Below, one piece after another: positions 1 through 11,764 of a stretch of DNA of 64,000 bases. The DNA is taken from contig JADIIX010000094.1 in NCBI GenBank assembly GCA_027604505.1, positions 1 through 64,000 on the forward strand, written 5' to 3'. Each line of letters starts with the position of its first letter. Position 1 is the stretch's first letter. This DNA comes from Gonapodya sp. JEL0774. Lineage: Eukaryota; Monoblepharomycota; Monoblepharidomycetes; Monoblepharidales; Gonapodyaceae. The notes beneath the pieces are model-generated. The model was not told where the DNA came from. It searched no databases and saw nothing but the letters and a program-made list of their open reading frames with translations. A program made the translations under genes and the position numbers.

Positions 1-133
1 CCGTTGAGAAGGTCGACAAGGCTGCCGGCAAGACCACCAAGGTGCGTTGCTATTCTCTCCTATTTTTCCTGTCTCCATTTACTGATGTTAATTACTTATA
101 TAGGCCGCTGGCAAGGCTGCTGGAAAGAAATAA
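1..133 (+). CDS. TEF1: Translation elongation factor 1-alpha, C-terminal end (5' partial)
   Basis: Only the last 22 residues are in the window. Reading from base 3, an exon ends at 41 (VEKVDKAAGKTTK), an intron runs 42-103 (GTGCGT...TATAG), and the last exon 104-133 encodes AAGKAAGKK and a TAA stop. The lysine/alanine/glycine-rich tail after a Val-Glu-Lys motif is typical of the extreme C-terminus of eukaryotic EF-1alpha (the segment after the 'GVIK-VEK' strand), the GTPase that delivers aminoacyl-tRNA to the ribosome in the cytosol. So little is visible that another Lys/Ala-rich protein cannot be excluded. The intron placed nine codons before the stop is clear from frame and splice signals. 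Confidence 0.6.
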
Positions 134-678
134 GCGCAGCCCTCGTGCTTCTAATTTTCGTCTAATTACCATATGAGCAAGTCATTCATTCCGGGACACG
201 TAGACGTTTGGGACCCTGACGGTGGGGCTTCTACTATTGTAATTAGCTTCTCTGGAAAGTTTCCGAGCCTGTGAATAGAGTCGTTCCCTGAATCCATGGT
301 TTCATTGTGTTGATCCTGCGGTGGTGGTGCTCCATAGAGTAAAGCGTGATATGAGAGTTGAGGCCACCTGGTCATTGCAAGTGCCCTAGAATATGGAATG
401 TTGTATGTGTATATTCTTGTATTAGTAGTTATGAAGAACGACAAACACACAAGATCTTGGTTCGCCAGTTGTGTTTTTGCTTTGCAGGAGTTGGGGGTTG
501 CAGAAGCCTCCGTATGAGGACACTCTTACCACCATTTCCAAATACACTGGAACGATCTGTACCAAACTCAGGCCTGAGTCGCTGCTGCTTCCTGGAATCA
601 GAGCTCTTGCCAACAGCCCCCGGACAAAAAATCCTCGCTACCTCCGTGACTCCCTTTCTGCCCCTCTCTGTGGCCTCG
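134..678. other. Intergenic stretch, no gene seen
   Basis: This 545-bp gap lies between the EF-1alpha stop and the first SH3 receptor. Open frames on both strands are short, overlap one another and show no recognisable protein. It presumably holds the EF-1alpha 3' UTR and the receptor promoter. No RNA gene or repeat was noticed. Confidence 0.5.
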
Positions 679-2538
679 ATGTCCCCCCTCTTTGCCCTCA
701 TATTAGCTTTGCTCTCCATCACGCCGATTCAACCCTCTGATGCTGCTTCAGTATGTCTTTTTTCCCTCTCGGCATCGTCAGCGATAGCTTTCTTTCCCCG
801 TTCGTTGCTCCCCGTCTCATGTCTCATGTCGATGCACTTCAACCCATCAGACTGTGTTTGCTCAATGGATAACGAGCGACTGCTCTAGTGCGCCAACGTA
901 TTGGTCAGTTAAGGAGCTAAACGCTACAGAGACACCCACAAGCAGCTGTGTGGACTCCATTGGTGAGAACTGAGATTGTCCACCACATACTGTATCTGAA
1001 AACTCAACGATGCGGCCAAGACAAAATTACGTGTGTCCCTTTCTCAAATATATCGACAGTTCCTGTCACAGGAAGCGGCAAGGTTCGTCGGATGTCCTTA
1101 TCTTGATTGCCCTTATTCGGGTTGGTCGAAACTTATGTGCTACAATGTTGTATTATCAGTTCGGATGCCTGAATAATCTAGACCTCACAGAAACTGTTCA
1201 GCTTTTCCCCACTCTGGACTACAACGTCAACCCCTACCTTACCGAAAATGATTCTGAGTTTTGTTCCCAAGGATTTCGTTCTCTCCGCATCTCAAGCTAT
1301 CTCACGACTCTCAGACTTTTTCAATGATTGCTCTCCTTCGAACATCATCGCACGGCTTGCGGTGTCTTCAAACGGCCAGTGCATTCCGCAATACACACTG
1401 AATGCCCAAGATGATGTGCGTGCGTCTCGAACTGCTCCATTGTCACTGAACCCTCACTCGCAGGCATCCACAGATTACAGGAGTAGAGTACTACCAAACC
1501 GCGTCCTGTGGGAAATTGAGCGCCTGTACCGACTCCATCTGCACGAAAGGTTGCAAAACTACCACACTCCGACTCGACTCATGCCAATCCGGCATTAAGT
1601 TCAGCTGCGTACCCAAGCCATCAAGTGGTGCTCCCATCGCTGCAATTGCAGGTGGTGTGGCTGGTGGCATTGCTGTCATTTGTATCATTGTCGGGGTGGT
1701 GTTTTACGTTCGCCGCAAGAACTCCAAGACGGATGCGGCTGCTGCGGGCTCCGATCACCAGCTATTCGCTAAATCACAGCAATTTGCTGCTGTTCCTCCA
1801 TCTATGCAATCCCAGCAGACCTACTACTCGCAACCTGGCTTTGAGTCATCTCAGTTCCGAACCACCCAAGGTTCAATTCAACCAAGTAACTTTTCTGGAA
1901 GCTCGCAATCTCTATCAGTGCAACATGGATCTCTGTCAGGTAGCTCCCAGACTCTTACTGCGTCGTCTAATCTGAGCAAGGAGCAGGTGAGAGACTGTGC
2001 CCAGGTGTGCGAAGTGCTGAATGACAACATATTTTTTAATGTAAAAAGCTGGACAATGTATGGAGGGGTACGCAAGGGAAGGTGATACAGCAATATATTC
2101 CTCAGAATGCGGATGAGGTGAGAGAATGTAATATCTCTCCCCTACATGTTGGACATTGACGCCAATGGTTCCAAACACAGCTTCTCTTGAGCGTGGGTGA
2201 TATAGTTATTGTAGGGGAAGCATTCTTGGATGGTTGGGCTACAGGTCGCAACAGCATGAACAATTCATCTGGGTGAGACATGGCATTACCAATCTCGCGG
2301 GGTTCCTTCTGATCTTGAACGAACTCAATGAAACCCCAGTTTGTTCCCACTCGTCTGTGTTGTACGTTTGGACGGCTCGCAGAGCCTATATACTGCATCA
2401 CAGCAAATTCAATCCATCCCCCCACGATCTATCGCATTCCCTCAATCGTCTCAACAATGGCCACAGGGTGGCCACTCACAGGCATTCTCCCAAATACCTC
2501 AAGGAGACGTTTCAGGACCACCGAATAGTTTCCGTTAG
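679..2538 (+). CDS. Single-pass membrane protein with cysteine-containing ectodomain and cytoplasmic SH3 domain (copy A)
   Basis: Exon 1 (679-750) encodes a signal peptide (MSPLFALILALLSITPIQPS). Ectodomain exons follow at about 851-962, 1060-1082 and 1160 onward, then the main exon from about 1475, with cysteines including ASCGKLSACTDSICTKGC. A glycine-rich transmembrane helix (GGVAGGIAVICIIVGVVFYV) ends in a basic RRKN stop-transfer. A Ser/Gln-rich cytoplasmic stretch leads to a C-terminal SH3 split by introns: LDNVWRGTQGKVIQQY (from about 2050), then VGDIVIVGEAFLDGWATG, then LFPLVCVVRLDG (from 2341), stop TAG 2536-2538. The ALYDY-like start, the DGWATG tryptophan and the LFPxxxV end are SH3 hallmarks. 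Copy B downstream (2699-4732) has the same order, and comparison fixed most splice sites. The architecture resembles Fus1-type fungal membrane adaptors, but ligand and pathway are unknown. One ectodomain junction (about 1250-1310) does not stay in frame with any obvious intron. Confidence 0.75.
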
Positions 2539-2698
2539 AATTTGTGATGTCTGGGTTGATGATATTTTCGAATATATTATTATTGGGATAATCTAACAAA
2601 ATATTAATTAGTGCCCCACTGTCCAGCTCTGGAACTGTTCAATGCTTTGGCTATCATTACAGAGAAGGCATAGGAAACCTTCTCAGTACGAATCCATC

Positions 2699-4732
2699 AT
2701 GATGTCAATGAGACGAACTCTTACGTTATGGAGTGTGATTCTCCTATCCACGTCGTGGTTAGCCGACAGAACCTTCACACAGTCGGTGGGTGTATCGCCG
2801 AGCGATCTGCAGGGTTGAATCGGGAACTTATGAATCGTTTGCTGGCTCAGACGGTTGCTGTGACGTGGATTTCCTCAGACTGCTCTGGTTCGTCGGCAGA
2901 TGCTCGAGCTGCTCTGTTCACAAGAAGCTATTATGTTCAGCACCCTTTTCCTCAATTTGATTGTGGAAACAGGCCTTCCAACAACTTGGGATGTCACAGA
3001 GCTGGATGTTTCGCTGACGCCGACGAACTCTTGCCTTCCCACGCTTGAGAAGGTTAGTATTCCCTGCTGTTCTGTCCGAACCAGCGGGCCAATCCACTCT
3101 TGCCGACCCTGCCACGTTCGATTCTCCCAAGATTCCATGTATGGAAATCAGCAAAGCGTCGAATGGAACGAAACTTTCGGGCTCATTCAAGCTCGGTTGC
3201 CTCGCAAACCTTTACCTCAACGTCAACTCCTACCTCACATTTAGTACATCGAAATCCTACATGGTTGTTGACACATTCAACGATAACACTACATGCAATA
3301 GCTCGACGATTGTAGAGAGAACAGGTGGGTTAATGAAGCACATGCAGGAAGACACTCTACATAACTCGCGTTAACGTTTTCACTTGGTATAGGCTTTCTT
3401 GCCGACGAAACCTGTGTCCCTGTGTGGTCGGTGTCACCGAATGGGGAGCAATTGACGGGGGTGGAAGCTTTTTTGCAAACCGACTCTTTGTGCCAAACAC
3501 TAACAACATGCGAGGTAACATTAGATGGTCTTTCTTTTGAAGTGTCTCGCTTATCAAGCAATGACTCCGTAATTATAGGATTCCCTATGCTCCCGTAATT
3601 GTATAAAGCAGGGCACAATATCACCAGGCGAATGTCAAAATGGTACCTCGGTTCGATGCACGAAAGGATCCGAGGACATAGGAGCAGCATCTGTGACTAC
3701 AGCACCTGTGGTTACAGCAACGTCGCTTTCCAAATCGTCCGGAGCTTCGTCGTCAGACTCAAATTCGTCAGGGAGTAATGTTGGTGCCGGCGCGATTGTC
3801 GGCTACACTCTCGGTGGCGTTTCAATCATCCTGCTTGCTTTGGCGGGAATCATCTTTTGGCGCTGGAGGGCTCCAGCAAACCCCTCAGGCTACGAACCAC
3901 TTAGCTCGGGAGGCTCCTACTCGCATGCTATTTACCCGCAGTATCCTCAGCAGACACCCCCTTTCGCAGGGACTGTAAGCGTACCACTTCTGCGATCACA
4001 TGTGGAGAAAGATCTTTCAATAGAGGGAACAACTTATTCTTTTGTAGAATCACTCAAATTGACCAAAAAACAGGTATGATGCTCTCCTTATTTGCTCTGG
4101 ATAAGGTCCGTCTGACTCACCTACAGGATTTGAGTAGCTTGATGAAATTTGGAAGGGGGTCCGGGTGGTCACAGTACAACCTTACGCACCAGACAAGTAT
4201 GGAGATGAAATGATTCTCAATCAGGGCGACACAATCCTGGTCGGCGAAGCATTTACAGACGGGTTTGTAATCGTCTTTCTTATAACGTTTGGGTGATAGT
4301 ATTTTTTTGAAGCACATCTTTTTTGATCTCCATAGGTGGGCCACCGGCACGAACCTTATGACAGGAGTAAGATTAACGCATGTTTGAACGTTTCTTTTCA
4401 AGACGTTGATCGAATCACTCACAAAACATCATTAGTTCGTCGGCCTCTTTCCTCTTGTTTGCGTTGCCCGGGCTGATGGCTTTGACAAAGCCTCTGCGTT
4501 GTCCTTGCCTCTCCGCCCAATCCCATCCCGATCTACATTTTTTGATGATACGTCTCGGCTTGAAACCTCCAGGGGGATTAGTGACAACAGGACATCAGTA
4601 CAGGGCGTATACTCCTTGGCACTCTCAAATCAGACGCATGTGAATCCGTCAGGAACGTCGCCCTCTTCAGACACACAAACGTTGTGGTCAACCAATGCAA
4701 ATTTGGGCTCTCGGACGTCTGGCGCTCCATAA
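2699..4732 (+). CDS. Single-pass membrane protein with cysteine-containing ectodomain and cytoplasmic SH3 domain (copy B)
   Basis: Paralogue of the gene just upstream (160-bp gap, same strand). Three ATGs are possible (2699, 2702, 2708), followed by a hydrophobic signal segment (LWSVILLSTSWLA). Ectodomain exons encode TVAVTWISSDCSG, LPTTWDVTELDVS, then about 3090-3325 and 3394-3514. The TM helix is in exon 3632-4074 (GAIVGYTLGGVSIILLALAG), followed by FWRWR. The SH3 domain is spread over three exons: LDEIWKGVRVVTVQPYAPDK (from about 4138), GDTILVGEAFTDG joined to WATGTNLMTG, then FVGLFPLVCVARADG (from 4436). The stop is TAA 4730-4732. Several introns look very short (for example about 37 nt near 2815). 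The ectodomain is Ser/Thr-rich near the membrane, as in wall-spanning fungal proteins. A sensor or adaptor at the plasma membrane is likely; the partner is unknown. Confidence 0.8.
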
Positions 4733-4852
4733 ACGTAGTCAATCAACGTAGTATTTCAGCAAGACAAATTATTACTGTCGAACGAATATCAATGTGTAGT
4801 GACCCATGAAAGGCGTTCTCTTTCGTTCAAGGCTCGGATTAACGACAAGTGT

Positions 4853-7800
4853 TCAAATGTTCAATCTCTTTGTCGGGAGTATCACTTCAACTGACAGTGA
4901 ACGACGATGACCTCTCATCCTGCTCCCACCCTTCAAATGTAAACAAGTATTCCTCGCTTTCCAGCCAAGTGCGATCGCGGTATCTGCTGTGGTGCATTCG
5001 AAGCTCATATCGTCCACGGAATGTGCACTAACAAGGTATGGAGGTCCTGGATTTCCAGCAACTTCGATCCGCGGTACTTTTTTGACGAGAGTTTCGAACG
5101 GTGATGCTCCAGCTGCCATCAGACACAAATTTGAGTTTCTTCTTTAATCCGCATTTTTGTGCAATAAACACGAACCTTCGAGTTGTTCGGTAGGTTCGTG
5201 AGTACCAGCCGTCTGACGAGGAGTCTCCAACACGGTCAATGGAGTCTGTAACCCCTGTCTCGCACGCGAAGATTCTTTGGCTGTTATTTGGCTCGATTCC
5301 TAATACAGAGGAGCGGGAGATTAGCACTCCCGTCGCTGGCAGGGGCGGATCATTAACAATTGCACGCACCTGCACTTTCTGACCACCTGCGCATTCTTCC
5401 TCAAAGCTCCGACTAACATGAATCTCTGGGACAAACTCCGCCAATAGAGCGCCTTCATGTAGTTGAGTAGAATCACCTTTCGCAAACAGCGCTAGACAAT
5501 TTTCAATCGACATCTCCGACCAGTCACGAAGGCCTAGCACTTCCAAGGCAGGAGCGTGCTTGAAGACCTCACAAGGAATAGTTCCATTGGCAGGATTCAA
5601 TCTTGATAGGTCCGTGAGGGCCTCAATCGGAAAAGGGCATTGACAAACAGGGTTATCGCCAACAGTCTACCAGAGTGGCAATCCTTGACTGACCTGATGT
5701 TGGGACGCCGCAATAGCGCAATCAGACACAGTCAATCCAGGAATCATAGGATCTCCTCTTAAAATATCGGATCGTCCCGTTGGAGTTCCAGCTAAGTGGT
5801 TCTGATCGAAAGCTGCATCAACGACTCCTTTCGCCACTGTCGCGTATTTAAGGTCCTCATCCACAGAAATCAAAAGCCGGTCACTTTGAGATTTAATCGC
5901 AGATCCTTTCAGGAGATTGGATTCCGCCCCGTGGATGCTGAGATTTCCCGACATGTTGGATTGGGCATTTAGAAGGGGAATAATTTGGTTTCCTCGCAAA
6001 TGCAAGTCCTCTAGTTCTGTCAAAAGCGGCGCGGATATGTTGTGACTCCAAAGGACTTCAAGGGAATGCTGTATTTGCCGAATTACTCTAAGGAGCCTGT
6101 TAGATTCCGTTATAAGATGTTCAGTTTTGCGTTTGCAAACATTCAAAGCCTCGTCAATTGGCGGAACCAAATGTGTCAGATCAGGTGTTATTGCTCTAGC
6201 TTGGATCCCATCTACTTTGCTGGAGATATGCTTGACGGCTTTTTTCAGCGTTTTGAACCCCTTGTCTGACTTAAGATCTCTTAAACGGTGGATCATTCCG
6301 GGCTCAATTGTTGGCGATGGGTCTAACCTTTCACGCAATTTTTTAGATTTCATGTGTTCGATGTGGTCCACTGACTTTGGGGTGGGGTTAACGGGGCTGC
6401 ACGTTATGTTCCTTGGAGGACTTGAGTGGGAACCTCCCCAAAGAGGAAGGACACTAAGTTCATCGCAACTAACCAAAGTACCGAGCTTGGGCGCTTCCAC
6501 CTGGGGTTGTTCAGGTTGTTCAGGCGTACCGTGAAGCCACGGATGATTCTATGAAGCGGAAGGGGTAAATCATTCGACAGATCAATGAACCATTCTCGGT
6601 AGGGAAGGGAAAACACAGTCCCACCAAAAGGCTTGAGATATCATTCGTGATTGCATCGAAAAAGAGTAATCTCTTCGCAAGATCGAGAGCCGCAGTAAAG
6701 TTTCCAGATGAGGATATTGAAAGTAGTGGTTGATCGCCCGAATAAGGTCCACCCAACTCCTCGTCCAGTGGCGGATTCACTTCCAACATAGAAAGGAGTG
6801 ATTTTGCATCAGCGTAACTCATGGATGTGCCCGCTTTGATCCGCATTTGAATCAGGTGTTGGGGTGAAGAGAACTCTGCCCGTCTGCTGTCACGCACGCG
6901 AAAAAGGGAAATCATTCTCAGTAAGGCACACCTTTTTCAAAGGGTAGCAATGTTAGTGAAGCCAGAGAAAAGTGTAAAGACGAAAGAAGAACCGCACCCT
7001 ATGTTCCAGGTGTTTAATTCCTGCCAGTACTCAGGGCTCCATCCCTCCTCGTCGATCTTTTGCTCTTCTAGACCCAAAACTATTTGGATTCGCCCATTTC
7101 TATCGAGAAATATATCTTCCGTGTCGATAGGAGCGGGAATAATTCGTGAACTCGTCGCGTTCCAATTTGCAATAATTGGTGCAAAAGGTGAAGTTAATTC
7201 AGCCCTCGAGTGAATATTTTGAAATGCTGTAAGAACTTGTAGGAACATATTTGCTGCAGCACCGTATGTGAGGTTGTCCGTAAACGGGCTTGGGAATCTT
7301 GTGTTCCCCTGCGTTGCTTCGGGTTGTGGGAACTTCGCTGATGCGAGGACCTCCTGTAGACTGATCTCAAAATTAGTGTAAAGAAGGTAGAGATCACCAC
7401 CTATGATAACAATGGTTGAATCTAGTATCGATTGTCGATAAATGTTTTTGGCGTTAAAAACTTGCCGCTTCCATAAATGATCTCCTGAGGCAAAGCTGTA
7501 TCTTTGCATAACTTTGATTTGCCACTATCGGTTCGGCGATTGTGAATGACACTCAAGCGAACATTTGATAGCGCGAGTACCGAGAACTGGAGAAGGAATG
7601 CACTCTCTCTCACACGAATGGTGCCGAGAATGCACAGACTCTGGACTTACACCTTCGGACCGTGATATGTCATCGCCTTGCCAAATTCTGCGAAGTATGG
7701 CATGCTCTCCATTGTTCAGAATTTTAACATGGTGCGTCCTGAACCAGTAGAATATGCGGTGAAAAAGACTTCGTATCACGGCACACTTACTCACCTTTTG

Positions 7801-9351
7801 TTGAGCCTTGCAGAATCTAGGAGCTCAAATGATGGTCCTGCGCTATTACCTATCGGTGGTAGACGTTGTACGTGTGAAACCTGAGTGGCCTCAGTTCGAT
7901 GAATTATAAGAGCGGAAGATGCGGGTACTGCTAATTCGGCGTTCCGATCTGAGCAATTGTCTTGAAATTTCTTCTCAAACCCCACGCTTGAGCTCATTTC
8001 ATTCCCACTCCTCATCCGCACCCGAGTCTCTATTGAACAGATGCCCGACTCCTTCAAGAAAAAGTTCTCAGCGAATTTTCTCATGGTTGTCACAGACAGT
8101 GGCCGTACCAATGGGAGGCCAGTAGAGAGGATCGAGATACACGGTAGCTGTGGAGCTCCAGGTAATTGGGGTGGTGGGGGCAGGAACTGGATTCCCTTCG
8201 GTGGGGCAGGAAACGGCAGAGTCCAGGGGACCACATTGTCATCAGTCTGAGCAGACTTGTAAGGCTTCAAGCTCAGAGGCGACCGAGAAGTTGCTGGCGG
8301 CACCCCGTCCTCCTTTACAGTGAGCTGGGGGATTCTTCCTTGCTTCCCATGAGGCACTTGGTGGCCTGCCGCTCCTGAGCTCTCCGATAGACTGACAGTC
8401 ATCTCACTGCCTGATAGCTCTTGCTCTCTCTTGATAGTGGTGCCTTGTGAAATTATAGCGCGTGGAGGCTGCACATTGCACGTTGACCCAGATCAACAAC
8501 GGTCCCATGAACAGCTGTTTCAGATAAAGTGCTGGAGTATATTTGAGACTCACCAGATCAAAACTTATCCTAGGATCCTCGCGAAGTGAGTGCTTGCGGT
8601 CTCGAACCGAACAAGAGTTGGCATTTGTCATGTGCCCCACGTTGAAGTGTCCCGCGGTCTCACCAAACGCTCCATGTGAGAAAACGTTGTGATTCCCAGG
8701 TTCGGGGTGTGCCGAAGGCACGACTGCATCACTGCTGTGCAAGGTTTTCGTCTGCTCACTCCTTCCCCACAGATCATCATCCTCCTCAACACACCCCAGC
8801 AAAGTTGGCGTTTCAGTATCTTTACCGCAAGACTCATGTAAATGAGATGCATAGTACGCGTCGTAATCGAAGTCGAATTGAAGCAAGCTCTTGGAATTTC
8901 GGCTTGGTTCCTTGGTGTCCAAGAGCTCTTCTTCGAGCAACGAGAGGCCCATTCCCATAGAATCTTCTGCAAGAGCAACGCTTTCTGGATCGATTCCATT
9001 TTTATCCCATCGTGGGGGTCGAAATAACCGAGACTGCCCATTGAATAACGCAGCGTAGGCCTCCTTCACTCTCGGAGGGTCTCTGACCCGAAAACGTTTG
9101 ACCGATCCTGGATTGAATAAAGTTTCTTCGCGGGGTGTCTCCGCTGCCACCTTGCGTTTTTTTCCGAAGCTATCCCCCTTTTTCCTTCGAAAGGAAGTCC
9201 TTTTCCGCTCTGACGCACTGGGATCCACAGCACCGTCCTTAGCATTATAATGTTGGTGCTGAATATTCAAAGGACCGGAAGCTTCTTGTTGTGAAACGCC
9301 GAAGACGGTTTCTAAAACTTCCGACATCGCCACAAAGGATCTCTGCCACAA
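4853..9351 (-). CDS. Large unrecognised multi-exon protein
   Basis: Long coding-like frames follow one another on the minus strand and join at good splice signals. Exon 1 starts at 9351 (or the second Met at 9327, MSEVLETVFGV) and carries a basic nuclear-type stretch (RKRTSFRRKKGDSFGKKRK) and an acidic region. Next comes a proline-rich segment (QFLPPPPQLPGAPQLP, about 8180-8240). Later exons at about 7740-7650, 7600-7570, 7530-6960, 6910-6520, 6500-5690 and 5600-5180 contain short beta-rich strings such as FSVLALSN joined to WQIKVMQRYSF, and DSTIVIIGGDLYLLYTN, which could be propeller strands. Later parts are helical (KGFKTLKKAVKHISSKV). I do not recognise a family. A nuclear protein is suggested only by the basic clusters. 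It may be two genes. The 3' end is uncertain: a 34-nt intron near 5150 gives a stop at 4853; without it the frame stops at 5028. Confidence 0.45.
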
Positions 9352-9941
9352 CAGCAGTCCGTAAAAGAAGAGAGATGGTTACACGATGAGATTGATTGAG
9401 AGCTAAGAGGCAAATCCGCGGTGCAGCGCAGGAGGGTAGCAGGTGGCTCATACGTCATCCTCACACATCGGCCTCTCGGGCAGTCTGAGGTCGAGATCCA
9501 GGACCGCAATAGTAAACTCACTTAGAGAGGGTAGCAAAGATGGTAGCAATCTCGGATTTGCGCCCTTTGTGAATTGGTGTTTGAGACTGAGGAGTAGTCA
9601 GTTCAATGTGGTCTAAAGGAGCACAGGCCATCCATAATCTTGAAAGTGGGCGATGACGATGATTCCTGAAAACTAGTTTCCTTCAAGCATCAGACTTATT
9701 GTGCTTGCCACGCAACAATTGGATTGTGGTGACACAGTGATAGAGGAATTCCTCAGGCTTTCCCCCCTCTAACTTCATCAATTTTGTAGATCAAATACAT
9801 AAAATAGGTGTACTTTATTCAACATGCATGCCGTTATGTAAAGGGTGAAACTCTTTCACTGTTGTGTACAAACTGTTGCCTTGATCCCCTTCGACGTCAA
9901 GAATGACATCAAAGCACCCAAGTCCTCCTGCACCAAAATCA
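9352..9941. other. Intergenic stretch, no gene seen
   Basis: The gap lies between the start of the large minus-strand gene and the 3' end of the K+ channel gene. Only short frames occur, with AT-rich patches near 9780-9840 (for example ATACATAAAATAGG). It probably holds the promoter of the large gene and the channel 3' UTR. Confidence 0.5.
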
Positions 9942-11522
9942 TCATGTGTTTATCACACGACCGTTTTCGACAAGCAGTGCTCCCAGCTCACCTCCCGGTA
10001 CAATGAGATCACCAGCATGATTTGCGTTGCTCCATCTGGCAACTCTGTTTTTGCACTCTCCGTTTTCCCAACCACCCTTTGTTTCTCTCGACTTTCTTTT
10101 ATCACGTTCATGCCATTTCCCGACGTCGATTGTTCCGCTTGTGGTGCAGATCGACAAGCGAAGTCCGCGGTCCGGGATTTCTCTACCGTGACAGGAAGGA
10201 AGATCTGTCGTTGTTTGTGCAATAAATCTCGCTTTGATTTCATTTTGCGTTCCCATCGTGCTTGCGCTCGTGCGTACTGGCCGGATACTAAAAACAGTCC
10301 GAAAGTCGTAGATACAAACGGGAACTCTTGTCTCGGGAAGGTACCCACTAAGTGAAAGAGGAAACGCCAAAATAAACAAGCTCAGAATCATACCCACGCC
10401 CACCAATGTCTTGCCAATGACACTGTGGGGTACGACGTCTGGTGGTGAAGCGTCGTGCGTGAGAACATCTGGCGAAATCATGTTTGACATGACGGACTCC
10501 ACGCACCTCCGAACCCGACTGTTGCCACAGTCACGACAACAAACCAAAAAGTCTCCGGAATACTTTGAAATCCAGTCCTCTGCCTGGTCTCTGTATAAAT
10601 CCATTGATTCAGGGACGGATCGAATACGGACACAGATTGCTCGCAGTAGAACAAGAGAGTGCTCTCAAACACGATCAGAATAGCATACGCGTAGAATAGT
10701 GCAAATATAGCTGTTCGTGATTGCCAAACGGCGTCTTCAAAGAGCAGGGTTGGTAGCGAGGAGAGAATATCATGAGCGCGTGAACTCACGAGTTAGCATG
10801 TAGATCTTCCCAGACTTATGCATCAACTTAAACAGTTGCAGAATTCGTGCTAGTCTCAACACTCTGAGGGCTCCCAGCATGCTCAGCCGAGTTGTGTCGG
10901 ACACAATATCCTTCACCTGAACAGCAGAAACAAGAAGCTCTATCCAGATGGGTAGTGTGGCAACGATATCAACCAAGATGACAGGATCTGCAAGTTCCTC
11001 CCAGTCCACCGTGCACATGAGCCCAAGAACTATTTCTGCAGTGAACGCAACGGCAACGATAATCTGCGTATCACTGCCTCCGATCAGATGATTCACGAAT
11101 GATTGGCGATTCCACATAGATGACTTGAGCACTTACATCAATAGCAAAAAAGACATACTGAGCTGTTCGATCGACCCACAGCTCTGGTATACTGGAGAGA
11201 CACTGTCAACAAAAAGCTCCTTCAATATATTCATGCTCGTATCAAAAAGCCTCGAAACACTTACCATCGATACTGTTGAGATCAAAATCACAGATGTAAA
11301 GAAAAAGTACCTCGCCCTCGCGGCTGGAGTGAACCTCGTTTTCATAATGACCCTCAACTTCTTTTTCCATGGGGGCCACCGATTAATCTTGCTCGCATGC
11401 CTCGACATTGTCTGCACCTCTATTTGGCTTGCAATGTCATCGTCGTCTTCAGCGTCCGTAAGGTCTGACCCGTTTCGTCTGCCGAGCTCTGTGGTGTGGT
11501 TTGAAGGCAACAGATACGACAT
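9942..11522 (-). CDS. Voltage-gated K+ channel, Kv-type six-transmembrane subunit
   Basis: Forms K+-selective pores at a membrane, probably as a tetramer. Exon 1 (from ATG 11522) is acidic, then basic, ending in S1 (ARYFFFTSVILISTVSM). S2 is split by an intron: YVFFAID at about 11150, then IIVAVAFTAEIVLGLMC from about 11065. S3 is PVILVDIVATLPIWIELL. S4 has arginines every third residue (LRVLRLARILQLFKLMHKSG, about 10805-10870). S5 is in 10789-10650 (AIFALFYAYAILIVFESTLL). The pore helix and filter read ETFWFVVVTVATVGFG, and the final Asp of the TVGFGD filter comes from the next exon. S6 is GKTLVGVGMILSLFILAFP, followed by a short C-tail ending VENGRVINT at stop 9942. There is no cyclic-nucleotide or T1 domain visible. 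The filter has Phe where TVGYG is commonest. Small introns interrupt nearly every helix. The family call is firm; regulation is unknown. Confidence 0.88.
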
Positions 11523-11764
11523 ATGGACGATAGCCTAGCGGTTTACTGTGATTGCTTTGGGGACAGACGTTTCGACTTTCGGTATCAATTTAATCGCAGG
11601 AAGTGTGAAAAGAGTGGGAAACTCCGAGGCAAGTTCCCCACTGCGAAGCTTTCAGGGCAGCCGATCACCGACTAAAACTACATGCGGTTTCACTCATGAA
11701 AGACCAGTGAAAGTAGAAATATGTTCGTGGATCGAATCATTGAATTCGTCTGACGAACGTAAAA

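Noticed and set aside
7000-9351. Assignment of the large minus-strand gene to Mediator MED13
   Set aside because: A GWSPEYW string hinted at it, but none of the other MED13 C-terminal or PIWI-like motifs was found.
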